DNA of 64,000 nt from positions 124,001 through 188,000 of the forward strand of contig NZ_QFZL01000001.1 in assembly GCF_003171655.1 (NCBI RefSeq), read 5' to 3'. The position numbers and the translations under genes are program-made. The DNA is from Stakelama portus (GTDB taxonomy: Bacteria > Pseudomonadota > Alphaproteobacteria > Sphingomonadales > Sphingomonadaceae). Below are positions 16,485 through 24,881 of the stretch, one piece after another (the stretch's first letter is position 1; each line of letters starts with the position of its first letter). The notes beneath the pieces were generated by a model. The model searched no databases, was not told where the DNA came from, and was given only the letters and a program-made list of their open reading frames with translations.

Positions 16485-17332
16485 ATCCGAGCTGGCGCTC
16501 GCTGCTGTTCGTTGCTGCGGACGACCGGGCAAGGCTGGCGAAGATCGCCGGCCGGGGCGCGGACGCCGTGATCCTCGACCTCGAGGATGCCGTACCGCCC
16601 GACCGCAAGGACGCGGCGCGGGAAGGACTGCCCGAGGTGGTCGAGGCGCTTGCCGGTCAGTGTCCGCTGGTGGTGCGCGTCAACGGGTCCTGGCTGGAGA
16701 TGATCGCCGACCTGGCCGTCGCGACATGTTCGGGCGTGGCGGCGATCATGATTCCCAAGGTCGAGGACAGCATGCGGCTGCGCGCCGTGTCAGAGATCGT
16801 CACCGAGCTGTCGGAGAAGGCCGGGCTGGTCGCGCCGGCGGGACTGATCGCGCTGGTGGAGAGCCCGGCAGGCATTGCCGAAGCCGATACCATCGCTGCC
16901 GTTCCCGGCGTGATCGGGCTGGCGCTGGGGACCGAGGATTTTTCGCTGGCGCTGGGGGTGCCGCCCACTCCCGCCGCGCTGGAGCTGCCATGCCGCGAAC
17001 TGGCGCTGGCCGCCGCGCGCCACGGGCGCATGGCGCTGGGCCTGCCGGTCTCGATCGCCACGATCGACGATGAAGCCGCATGGGGAGCGGCGGTGGGGCA
17101 GGCGCGGGCAATCGGAATGACCGGGGCATTGTGCATCCACCCCCGGCAGGCAGGAGTCGCGAATAAAGGCTTCGCGCCCACCGCCGCCGAAGTGGACAAT
17201 GCCCGGCGAGTACTTGATGCCTGGGCCGAAGCGCAGGGTGCGGGAGTCATCCGACTGGACGGCAGGATGATCGACCGCCCGGTAATGCTGGCGGCGCAGC
17301 GGATCGTTGACCGCGTCATCCGCCAACCATGA
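16481..17332 (+). CDS. CitE/HpcH-type acyl-CoA C-C lyase (citramalyl-/malyl-CoA lyase-like)
   Basis: 283 residues from a GTG overlapping the hydratase stop (GTGA). The TIM-barrel shows ILDLEDAVPP, LVVRVNG, LVESPAG, ALGTEDFS and CIHPRQ in order, the metal- and substrate-binding set of citrate-lyase-beta-like enzymes, including the Glu of VESPAG and the Asp/Glu of GTEDF. It should split a beta-hydroxy-dicarboxylyl-CoA (malyl-, methylmalyl- or citramalyl-CoA) into an acyl-CoA and a 2-oxo acid. It ends the operon. Confidence 0.88.
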   Translation: MNPSWRSLLFVAADDRARLAKIAGRGADAVILDLEDAVPPDRKDAAREGLPEVVEALAGQCPLVVRVNGSWLEMIADLAVATCSGVAAIMIPKVEDSMRLRAVSEIVTELSEKAGLVAPAGLIALVESPAGIAEADTIAAVPGVIGLALGTEDFSLALGVPPTPAALELPCRELALAAARHGRMALGLPVSIATIDDEAAWGAAVGQARAIGMTGALCIHPRQAGVANKGFAPTAAEVDNARRVLDAWAEAQGAGVIRLDGRMIDRPVMLAAQRIVDRVIRQP

Positions 17333-17752
17333 GCTAAAGCTGAAGCTGGTTGCACCCGTCCGGCGCCTGGTTCGCCCCTGAGGCCTTGATCGGTGGCGTG
17401 GCGTCGATCGACAGAGATGCGGTTGGTGCATCGCTCGCTATGCGATTCTCGGCAGTCTGGGACACGAAACCAAGTCGGAACGCGATAGACCGGCATCGGA
17501 TGGATCGGCTCAGTTTTGCGGGCATTCGCCTGATAATTTTGCTTCCCAACTCTTCCCTAGCAGAAACCTCTCGCACCTACACTTAGAAGCTGGTGTTGGG
17601 GTGCGTGATCCACGCTCCCAGCTTCCAAAGAGGTTCCCATCCGCACCGAGAAGAGAAGCGGCATGCTTGATTGAAAGGTCGCGGCGATTCGCTCTGCGCG
17701 CAACTGTTCCCGAAGCGTGGCAGAAGTGCTTCAATTTGGAGAAGAAGCGCCG
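17333..17752. other. Intergenic stretch without a recognisable gene
   Basis: No open frame here has a recognisable family pattern, and codon usage differs from the neighbouring genes. The only structure seen is a two-part cruciform: GAAGCTGG (17586-17593) pairs with CCAGCTTC (17618-17625), enclosing GCGTG/CACGC (17603-17607 with 17611-17615). It could be decayed mobile-element or gene sequence, but I found no transposase motif. Confidence 0.5.
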
Positions 17753-18092
17753 GTGACGGCGGCCGATCTGGTGCTGCCGCCGCCCGCCGAAGGGTCGGTG
17801 GAAGTCGCGGCGCGGGTCGCGGCGGCGCGAGCAGTGCAGGGCGAGCGGCTGGCCGGGGACAATGCGCGGCCCAATGCCGAGCTGGAGGGCGCCCCACTCG
17901 AACACTTCGCGACGCCGATGAAGCCGGTCGCCAGTTGCTGGCACAGGCGGTCGACGCGATGCGGATGTCGGCGCGCGGCTATACCCGCGTGTGCGCGCCG
18001 CCCGGACGATCGCCGATCTGGGCGGCAACGACGGCGCGCGCATCCACGTCGCCGAAGCGCTCAGCTATCGCCGCCAGCCGCCACGGGCTTGA
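17753..18092 (+). pseudogene. comM: comM (Mg-chelatase-like/YifB) C-terminal remnant, frameshifted
   Basis: Three pieces in three frames together rebuild the ComM C-terminus. VTAADLVLPPPAEGS and EVAARVAAARAVQ (about 17753-17880) are followed by DADEAGRQLLAQAV and DAMRMSARGYTRV in the next frame (about 17911-17991), then RAARTIADLGGNDGARIHV and AEALSYRRQPPRA to a TGA at 18092. These correspond to the family's PPPAEGS, LSARGYHRVLRVARTIADL and EALSYR motifs. The ATPase part is absent, so only the last ~110 codons survive and at least two frameshifts have accumulated. ComM is a helicase needed for natural transformation; this copy cannot be functional. Confidence 0.8.
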
Positions 18093-18183
18093 ACGCGTTC
18101 CGATCTGCCAAATTCTCGATTTGAGCAGCGCGGTCGCGATTGACGTGACCCTCCTTCATACTTGGAAGTTTCCGGCTCAAAAC

Positions 18184-18200
18184 GGCCCAAGATTTGGGCC
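18184..18200 (-). terminator. Candidate terminator of the nag/PTS operon
   Basis: Read on the minus strand, a 7-bp stem GGCCCAA/TTGGGCC with a 3-nt loop is followed by GTTTTG, about 100 bp beyond the stop of the PTS IIC-IIB gene. The U-tract is weak, so confidence is moderate. The rest of 18093-18297 holds no recognisable gene. Confidence 0.42.
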
Positions 18201-18297
18201 GCAGTCAGTGAATCTGAGTGCCAAGCGCAAGCGATTCCGGTCAGCGCCGGCATGGATCGACATCATCCCGTTTGGGAATCCGCCAGCGCGACTCGTT

Positions 18298-20016
18298 TCA
18301 GGAGGCGCTTTCCACGCTTTTAAGGACCGCCTCTGGAACCAGAATATGTGCGATATGGTCATCGACGATGGCAAGTCCGCGTGCGCCTGCCGATTCCAGC
18401 GCATTGCGCGCGATACCGCCGGTGGTGGTCAGGTCGAGGCGAAGGCGCCCGTGCATCGCCTGTACGCTGCGCACCGCGTCCCTGCCGCCTATTGCGGCGA
18501 CCAGTTCGGGCGGCAGCCGGTCAACATCCACCGGCGAAGATGTCGGCCGTTCCGACGTTGCAACGACCGTCGGGCCGTCGTTGCGTAGCGCGGCGCGAAT
18601 TTCCATCGCGACAGCGTCGGCGATCGGGCCGAGGATGACCTGCGTTGCATGCGCCGAAGGTTTGAGAATGCCGCGCGCGCCAAGCGCTCTCAATCGCGGC
18701 TCGTCCATCTTGCTCTGGTCGGCGATCATCAATCGCAGTCTGGTGGTGCACGCATCGACACTGTCGACATTTTCCGAGCCGCCCAGCGCCTTCAGAAAAT
18801 CGGCGCCGCGCCCTTCCGAAGGCGCATCGTCGGCCACCATGTCGGCCTCCTCCTCGCGCCCCGGTGTGGCGAGGCCGAACCGTCGGATCGTTACACGGAA
18901 CAGACCGTAGTAAATGGCGAAATAGGCCAGCCCGACCGGGATCAGCAGCAACGGGCGCGTCGATTTCCCGAAGTTGAGCAGATAGTCGAACAGGCCGGCC
19001 GAAAAGCCGAACCCCAGATGCACGCCGAGTGCGGGCATCAGCGCCATCGAGATACCGGTCAGCACTGCGTGGATTGCGTACAAGGCGGGCGCCAGGAAAA
19101 TGAAGGTGAATTCGATCGGTTCGGTCACACCCGTGAGGAACGATGTAACGGCAAGGCTGAGCAACAGGCCCGCTACAGCCTTTCGCCGATCGGTACGTGC
19201 CTCCTGATACATGGCAAGGCACGCGCCGGGCAGGCCGAACATCATGATCGGGAAATAGCCCGACATGAAGTTGCCCGCGGTCGGATCACCGGCGAAGAAG
19301 CGCCGCAGATCGCCGGTGGTCCCGTGATAATCGCCGACCACGAACCAGGCCACATTGTTGAGGATGTGGTGGAGCCCGGTGACGAGCAGAAGCCGGTTGA
19401 GCACGCCGTAGATGAACAGGCCGACTCCGCCCGCCTCAACGATCATCGTACTCAGAACATTGATGCCGCTATCGATCGCGCCATAGCTTACGCCCAGCAC
19501 AACGCCGAACACCAGCCCGGCAAATCCGCTGATGATGGGCACCAGCCGCCGTCCCCCGAAAAACGCCAGATAATCGGGCAGGTTAACCGTGGAAAAGCGG
19601 TTGTAGAACAATCCGCCCGTCAGGCCGGAGACAATGCCGATCGGTACGTCGATCTTGGCCAGCGCGGTGCGGCGAAAGGCATCGGTCGCGGTGGCGATGG
19701 CGTCGCCGCTGAAACCGACCAGCGCGTCCGGCGGCACCTTCACGAAACCCGCCGCGACATTGTCGATGATCAGGAAGCACACGACCCCGGCAAGGCAGGC
19801 GGCGCCGTTGCCATCCCTGGCAAAGCCCGTCGCGACGCCGACCGCGAACAGCAGCCCGAGATGCGAGAAGACCGCATCGCCCGCCGCGCTGAGGAACGCG
19901 ATATTCAGCAGATCGGGCTGGCCGAGGCGCAGCAGCAGCCCGGCAACCGGCAGCACCGCGATCGGCAGCATCAGCGCGCGGCCGAGCGGCTGCAGCTTTT
20001 CGATCATGCGTTTCAT
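18298..20016 (-). CDS. nagE: PTS N-acetylglucosamine/glucose permease, IIC-IIB with an extra degenerate IIB domain
   Basis: 572 residues from the ATG at 20016, which overlaps the upstream stop by 4 bp. Residues 1-380 form the membrane EIIC domain (e.g. GLLLRLGQPDLLN, NRLLLVTGLHHILN, GVTEPIEFTF). Residues ~405-480 are an EIIB domain with the phosphorylatable Cys at C423 (DACTTRLRL). Residues ~500-568 repeat the EIIB fold but read QAMHGRLRL, with M521 where the Cys should be. It imports and phosphorylates GlcNAc at the inner membrane using phosphate passed from the neighbouring fusion protein. The nagA and deaminase genes upstream in the operon support GlcNAc over glucose. Confidence 0.92.
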   Translation of the reverse strand: MKRMIEKLQPLGRALMLPIAVLPVAGLLLRLGQPDLLNIAFLSAAGDAVFSHLGLLFAVGVATGFARDGNGAACLAGVVCFLIIDNVAAGFVKVPPDALVGFSGDAIATATDAFRRTALAKIDVPIGIVSGLTGGLFYNRFSTVNLPDYLAFFGGRRLVPIISGFAGLVFGVVLGVSYGAIDSGINVLSTMIVEAGGVGLFIYGVLNRLLLVTGLHHILNNVAWFVVGDYHGTTGDLRRFFAGDPTAGNFMSGYFPIMMFGLPGACLAMYQEARTDRRKAVAGLLLSLAVTSFLTGVTEPIEFTFIFLAPALYAIHAVLTGISMALMPALGVHLGFGFSAGLFDYLLNFGKSTRPLLLIPVGLAYFAIYYGLFRVTIRRFGLATPGREEEADMVADDAPSEGRGADFLKALGGSENVDSVDACTTRLRLMIADQSKMDEPRLRALGARGILKPSAHATQVILGPIADAVAMEIRAALRNDGPTVVATSERPTSSPVDVDRLPPELVAAIGGRDAVRSVQAMHGRLRLDLTTTGGIARNALESAGARGLAIVDDHIAHILVPEAVLKSVESAS

Positions 20017-22532
20017 GGGGCCATCTCCGACAGGAAGGTTCGGGCGAGCGCACGCACCTCTGCGGCACTGGCGAGCGACAGGGCATGCGTCGCATGGGCG
20101 CGGCATGCGTCGATCGAGAGGCGACGGACGATCGCCTTCGCCTCAGGCACGAAACGTGGCGTCACTGACAATTCGGTAACGCCGAGCCCCAGCAGGATGG
20201 GGATGGCGGCGGCGTCCGATGCCGCACCGCCGCACACGCCCACCTGCCGTTCGGGACGGGTCGCGGCGCCTTCGCACGTCGCCGCGATCATCCGCAGCAC
20301 CGCCGGGTGAAGCGCATCGACCTGATCGGCCACCGCCTGATTCCCCCGGTCCATCGCCAGCACATATTGGGTCAGGTCATTGGTGCCGATCGACAGGAAA
20401 TCGGCCTCGACAGCCAGCAGATCGGCAGTTGCGGCGGCAGCCGGGGTTTCGATCATCACGCCGACCGCCGGTGGTTGTGCCAGCCCGAGTTCGCCGGCAA
20501 TGCGGCGAACGATTTCGCGCACCGCGCGCAATTCGGCGACCGAAGCGACCATCGGCACCATGATCCGGCATTGACCGGCAGGCTGGGTGCGCAGGATCGC
20601 GCGAATCTGCGTTTCCAGCAGGTCGGGGCGATCGAGCCCGACGCGAATGCCGCGCAGCCCCAGCGCCGGGTTTTCCTCGGGCGCGATCGGCACATAGCGT
20701 GCGGGCTTGTCGCCGCCGATGTCGAGCAGCCGGATGATGATCGGCCGATCCGACAGCGCCTGTGCGATCGCCTGATATTGCGCGGCCTGTTCGTTCTCGT
20801 CCGGCGCATGATCGCGATCGAGGAACAGGAATTCGGTGCGTAGCAGCCCCGAACCTTCGGCGCCGCAATCGGCTGCCAGCTTCGCGTCGGCTACCGACGC
20901 CAGATTGGCGAAAATCTCGATCCGCGCTCCATCGGCGCTGTGGCATGGCTGCTGCGCGGCGGCCAGCGCTTCTGCGCGGTCACGGTCACGCCGGGCGACC
21001 CGAACGGCATAGTCATTGCGGGTCACGGTATCGGGATCGACCACCAGACGCCCGGCATCCGCGTCGAGGATCAGCGGCGTATCGTCGGCAATGCCGGCCA
21101 GCGCCTCTCCCATCGCGACCAGCGCGGGCATTCCCATGCTGGCAGCTAGGATGGCAAGGTGCGAGGTCGGTCCGCCCTGTTCGAGGCAGATGCCGGCGAC
21201 GCTGTCGACATCGAGCCCGATCAGTTGCGAGGGCAGGAGGTCGCGCGCGATCAGAATCGTTCCAGCGGGCAGCGTCGGGGTCGCCGCGGCTTCGCCGGTG
21301 ATTTCCGCGAGCACCTGGCGCTCGATATCGAGCAGGTCGTCGATGCGTTCGGCGAGGCGCCGATCGCCGGTGGCTTTCAGAACGTCCGCCTGGGCGCGGA
21401 TCGCTGCCCGCCAGGCGAAGCCGGCGCTTCGGCCGGCATCGATGTCGCGCTGCGCGGCCGCACGCAAATCCTCATCGTCAAGAAATGCGAGATGCGCGGC
21501 CATGATCGCACTGCGCACGGTGTCGTGATCGTCGGAGATCCGACCGATTTGCCCACCTACGCTCGCAATCGCATCGTCCAGGGCGGCCGCCTCGCGCGCG
21601 GGGTTCTCGCCATCGCGCGGCACTTCGATCTCGGCGACGGTCATTCGCGCGGCATGCCCGATGGCAATGCCGGGCGAGGCGGTCACGCCGGCGAGCTGGC
21701 CGGTCGGCAGATTCTGTTGCCGCGCCTGTGGGTCGGGCGCGGGAGGCGCCGCAGCGGGAGGGGCGTCCTCGACGGTTTCGCCCATGCCGCCGGTGATCAA
21801 CGCGGCAAGTGCTTCGATCGCCTGCGCCGCATCGTCACCGGTCGCTTCGATGGTGACCTCGGCATCTTTCTTCGCATCCAGCGAGAGCAGGGCGACGGCG
21901 CTGCGCGCGTTGGCACGCCTGTCGCCGAGGACCAGTGTCACCTCCGCACGGAAAGCGCGAACGCATGCACCGATGCGCGCCGCCGGACGGGCGTGGATGC
22001 CGTGGACCATCGGGATCGAAACCATACGCGACAGCCGGGTGCCGTCCTCACTCGTCCACACCTGCCGATCAACCTCGATCGGTTCGAGCGTCATAAGCGC
22101 CTCACCCGCGCCGACGGGCTGGTTGAGCGTCCGCTGGACGATGCGGAAAGCATCGCCGTTGGTGACGATTACGGGGGTGATGAGGCTCGTGGCACGCTGT
22201 GCAACCTGGTCGAGGTCGAAATCGATCAGCGGGTCGCCATGCGACACGCGGTCGCCCACCGCGACGTGCGGGGTGAAGCCGTTGCCGGCCAGTTTCACGG
22301 TCTCCAGGCCGATATGAACGAGGATCTCCGCGCCGTCGTCGCTGCGTATCGTCAGGGCATGACCGGCGCTGTGCAGCGTCACAATCACGCCATCGAAAGG
22401 CGCGTGGAGCGTTCCGGCAACGGGGTGGATTGCGACCCCGTCGCCCAGCATGCACTCCGAAAAAACCGGATCGGGGACTTCTGACAGCGGCGCGGCCCAG
22501 CCCCGCAACGGAGAACAAACCTTGATCGTCAT
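20013..22532 (-). CDS. PTS multiphosphoryl transfer protein: IIA(Glc/Nag)-HPr-EI fusion
   Basis: An 839-residue three-domain fusion. The IIA(Glc) domain (1-150) has H58 and active-site H73 (ILVHIGLET). The HPr domain (~165-250) has H180 in HGIHARPAA. Enzyme I runs from ~280 to the end: phosphohistidine H458 in GGPTSHLAIL, LRTEFLFLDRD, IMVPMVASVAEL, GVMIETPAA, SIGTNDLTQYVLAMDR and VCGG. Pro/Ala-rich linkers separate HPr from EI. It carries phosphate from PEP to the IIB domain of the next gene, so the two genes together make a complete GlcNAc PTS. It overlaps the permease gene by 4 bp and starts 22 bp after nagA. Confidence 0.95.
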   Translation of the reverse strand: MTIKVCSPLRGWAAPLSEVPDPVFSECMLGDGVAIHPVAGTLHAPFDGVIVTLHSAGHALTIRSDDGAEILVHIGLETVKLAGNGFTPHVAVGDRVSHGDPLIDFDLDQVAQRATSLITPVIVTNGDAFRIVQRTLNQPVGAGEALMTLEPIEVDRQVWTSEDGTRLSRMVSIPMVHGIHARPAARIGACVRAFRAEVTLVLGDRRANARSAVALLSLDAKKDAEVTIEATGDDAAQAIEALAALITGGMGETVEDAPPAAAPPAPDPQARQQNLPTGQLAGVTASPGIAIGHAARMTVAEIEVPRDGENPAREAAALDDAIASVGGQIGRISDDHDTVRSAIMAAHLAFLDDEDLRAAAQRDIDAGRSAGFAWRAAIRAQADVLKATGDRRLAERIDDLLDIERQVLAEITGEAAATPTLPAGTILIARDLLPSQLIGLDVDSVAGICLEQGGPTSHLAILAASMGMPALVAMGEALAGIADDTPLILDADAGRLVVDPDTVTRNDYAVRVARRDRDRAEALAAAQQPCHSADGARIEIFANLASVADAKLAADCGAEGSGLLRTEFLFLDRDHAPDENEQAAQYQAIAQALSDRPIIIRLLDIGGDKPARYVPIAPEENPALGLRGIRVGLDRPDLLETQIRAILRTQPAGQCRIMVPMVASVAELRAVREIVRRIAGELGLAQPPAVGVMIETPAAAATADLLAVEADFLSIGTNDLTQYVLAMDRGNQAVADQVDALHPAVLRMIAATCEGAATRPERQVGVCGGAASDAAAIPILLGLGVTELSVTPRFVPEAKAIVRRLSIDACRAHATHALSLASAAEVRALARTFLSEMAP

Positions 22533-22554
22533 GCCGGCGCCCTCTTGATATCTC

Positions 22555-23727
22555 TTATTCGGCTGCGATGCCGGGCCTGTCGATGTCGGTGAATTCGGCG
22601 GACGTCCCGGCGATCCACGTACCGCGCGGCTGCATGTCGGCGCTCAGCCAGGTCCAGTCGGCGCGTTGACCTTCGGCGATCGTGCCGTATCGCTCCGACA
22701 GTCCGAGGAAGCGGGCGGCGTTGCCTGCGCTCATCGGCGCGACCGCATCCGGGCGCATGCCGGTGATCGCCACCGTGTTGCGGAATGCCGTCGCCATATC
22801 GAGATTGGAGCCGGCGAGCGTGCCATCGGCGTAGAAGCAGGAACCGTCGCGGATATGGATCGCCTTGCCTTGCAGGTCGAACGATCGGTTCGACGTGCCG
22901 ATGCTCGACATCGCATCGGTGACGAGCATGATCCGGTCGGCGCCCTTTGCGGCGATCGCGATGCGTACCGCGGCGGGGTGGACATGGACCCGATCGACAA
23001 TCAGCCCCGCCCAGACGCGATGGTCGTCGAGTGCCGCACCAACGACGCCGGGTGCGCGATGGGCCAGCGGCGACATCGCATTGTACAGATGGGTGACGCC
23101 TATCGCGCCCGCGTCCATCGCAGCCTGCGCCTGCTCATAGGCCGCGTCGCTATGGCCGATACTGACGATCACGCCATGCGCCACCAGCGCGCGCACTGCG
23201 TCGAGATCGCATTTTTCGGGCGCCAGGGTGACGATCACCTTGCCCGCGCGCGGGCGCGTCAGAAGGTCGATCGCTTCCTGGTCGATCTTGCGGATACGAC
23301 GCGCCTCGTGAATGCCGCGCCGCTCGACGTTGATGAAAGGCCCCTCGACATGGATGCCGACAAGCCCCGGCACGCCCGCAGCGATCGCGGCGTCGACCGC
23401 GTCGAGCGCGGCGGCGATCCGATCCGGCTCGTCGCTGATAAGCGTGGGCATGAATGCCGTGGTGCCGAACCGGCGGTGCGCCCTGCCGATCGTCGCGATC
23501 GCCTCCACCGACATGGCGTCGTTGAACAGCACGCCCCCGCCGCCATTGACCTGTGTGTCGATAAAGCCCGGCAGCAGCCAGCCGCCATCAAGATCGACCG
23601 CGCCGGCGGCGTCATCGCCAAGCGGCGCGATCGAACGGATCAACCCGTCGTCGCCGACATCGATGGCGCCACCGTTCAGCACGCCCGTTGGCGTGACGAC
23701 ATGGCCGTTGGCGAAACGTTCGATCAT
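22555..23727 (-). CDS. nagA: N-acetylglucosamine-6-phosphate deacetylase
   Basis: A 390-residue amidohydrolase with the NagA pattern GFIDTQVNGGGGV, metal ligand E128 (HVEGPF), H192 (IGHSDA), H213 (THLYNAMSP) and the catalytic D271 (VTDAMSS). It removes acetate from GlcNAc-6-P made by the PTS, giving GlcN-6-P. Its ATG overlaps the stop of the upstream deaminase gene by 4 bp, so the order of transcription is deaminase, nagA, IIA-HPr-EI, IIC-IIB. Confidence 0.95.
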   Translation of the reverse strand: MIERFANGHVVTPTGVLNGGAIDVGDDGLIRSIAPLGDDAAGAVDLDGGWLLPGFIDTQVNGGGGVLFNDAMSVEAIATIGRAHRRFGTTAFMPTLISDEPDRIAAALDAVDAAIAAGVPGLVGIHVEGPFINVERRGIHEARRIRKIDQEAIDLLTRPRAGKVIVTLAPEKCDLDAVRALVAHGVIVSIGHSDAAYEQAQAAMDAGAIGVTHLYNAMSPLAHRAPGVVGAALDDHRVWAGLIVDRVHVHPAAVRIAIAAKGADRIMLVTDAMSSIGTSNRSFDLQGKAIHIRDGSCFYADGTLAGSNLDMATAFRNTVAITGMRPDAVAPMSAGNAARFLGLSERYGTIAEGQRADWTWLSADMQPRGTWIAGTSAEFTDIDRPGIAAE

Positions 23728-24785
23728 CGGGTCTTGGTCACCTTGGCGAGAAAGGGTGGGTTATCGGGATCCAGGCCGCGCGCAAGGGCAGCCTGGTTGG
23801 CCAGCCGATAAAAGGCCTGGATGGCCAGGATGGGTTCGATCGCGGGATGCGCGCGGATTGCCGGGAGCGTGCCGTTGCCATCGACATCGGCGAGCTGCAC
23901 TGCCGCACCGCGCGCGGCGAACAGCGCTGCGGTTTCGCGCACATCGTCGCCGCTGAGGCCGCTGCCGGCAAAGGCGAATACCGGAAACCCGTCCTGGACC
24001 AGTGCCATCGGGCCGTGTTTGACTTCGGCCGAACTGAATGCTTCGGCATGGATAGCGGCGGTTTCCTGAAGCTTCAGCGCCATTTCGCGCGCGATGCCGA
24101 GGCCATAGCCGCGACCGATGACGAACAGATTGGACGCATCGGCCAGCAACGGCAGGGCGGGCGACCAATCGAGTTCGAATGCCCGATGCAGCAGTGTCGG
24201 CAACTGGCGTACACCATCCGCAAGATCGGCATCTTCGGTCCATGCCGCGACGATGGCGGCAACGGCGGCCAGCGAGGTGATGAAGGATTTGGTCGCGGCG
24301 ACCGACTGCTCGATGCCGGCTTCGAGCGTAAGCGTTTCGTCGGCAATGTCGGCCAGCGGCGATCCGGGCTGATTGACCAGGGCAACGACATAGGCGCCAG
24401 CGCTGCGCTGCGCCTCGACAGTCGCCAACAGATCGGGACTGCGGCCCGATTGCGAAATCGCCAGGCACAGCGACGCCGAAGAGACCGGCGTGGTCCGATA
24501 GAGCGAGGCCATCGACAATGCCGCCGATGCGGTCGGCACGCCGGCCAGCGATTCGAACAGATATTTGGCGAAGGTCCCGGCATGGCCGGACGAGCCGCGG
24601 CCACAGGTAACGGCGAGAACGGGACGAAGCGACTGCAACCGCCCGGCGATCCGCGCGATCGCCGCTCCGTTGGCATCCAGGAGGCGTCCGACGGCGTCGC
24701 CCGATTCATGGGCCTCCGCGAACATCAGGGTGCTGTTACCGCGCACCGCATCACTGACCGCCTCGTCAAGGGTCCCCACACGCAT
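23724..24785 (-). CDS. nagB2: SIS-domain glucosamine-6-phosphate deaminase (NagB-II type)
   Basis: 353 residues with two SIS domains related to the isomerase half of GlmS: CGRGSSGHAG (~62-71), ISQSGRSPD (~110-118), GIEQSVAATKSF (~153-164), VIGRGYGLGIAREMALKLQET and EVKHGPMALV near 255. There is no glutaminase domain. This is the non-orthologous deaminase described in Shewanella-type GlcNAc pathways, converting GlcN-6-P to fructose-6-P and ammonia. No classical NagB is present in the window. It is the first gene after a 96-bp gap that carries a NagR-like dyad. Confidence 0.9.
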   Translation of the reverse strand: MRVGTLDEAVSDAVRGNSTLMFAEAHESGDAVGRLLDANGAAIARIAGRLQSLRPVLAVTCGRGSSGHAGTFAKYLFESLAGVPTASAALSMASLYRTTPVSSASLCLAISQSGRSPDLLATVEAQRSAGAYVVALVNQPGSPLADIADETLTLEAGIEQSVAATKSFITSLAAVAAIVAAWTEDADLADGVRQLPTLLHRAFELDWSPALPLLADASNLFVIGRGYGLGIAREMALKLQETAAIHAEAFSSAEVKHGPMALVQDGFPVFAFAGSGLSGDDVRETAALFAARGAAVQLADVDGNGTLPAIRAHPAIEPILAIQAFYRLANQAALARGLDPDNPPFLAKVTKTR

Positions 24786-24849
24786 CTCCCACGCTCTCCA
24801 TCACGACCTGTCACGCACTCGACCGGGCCGAAGCATCAAAACATCATAG

Positions 24850-24865
24850 ATTGGTTATGTCAAAT
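24850..24865. promoter_or_regulatory. NagR/dre-like operator upstream of the nag operon
   Basis: The 16-mer ATTGGTTATGTCAAAT, 65 bp before the deaminase start, has ATTGG and C(a)AAT arms six bases apart. This is the same arm sequence and spacing as the ATTGG-N6-CCAAT operators bound by NagR-type GntR repressors. A NagR-like GntR gene lies at 34.0-34.8 kb. Nine of ten arm positions match. Confidence 0.55.
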
Positions 24866-24881
24866 ATGAAACGGCGTCACT

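Noticed and set aside
17333..17752. Possible insertion-sequence remnant
   Set aside because: Unusual composition and a cruciform are present, but no transposase motif, terminal inverted repeat pair or target duplication could be identified.
17671..18588. A 305-codon + strand open frame spanning the scar and the end of nagE
   Set aside because: It joins one frame of the comM remnant to antisense sequence of nagE; not a single gene.
18649..20310. A 553-codon + strand open frame over the PTS permease
   Set aside because: Shadow of the nagE and IIA-HPr-EI genes; no recognisable domain.
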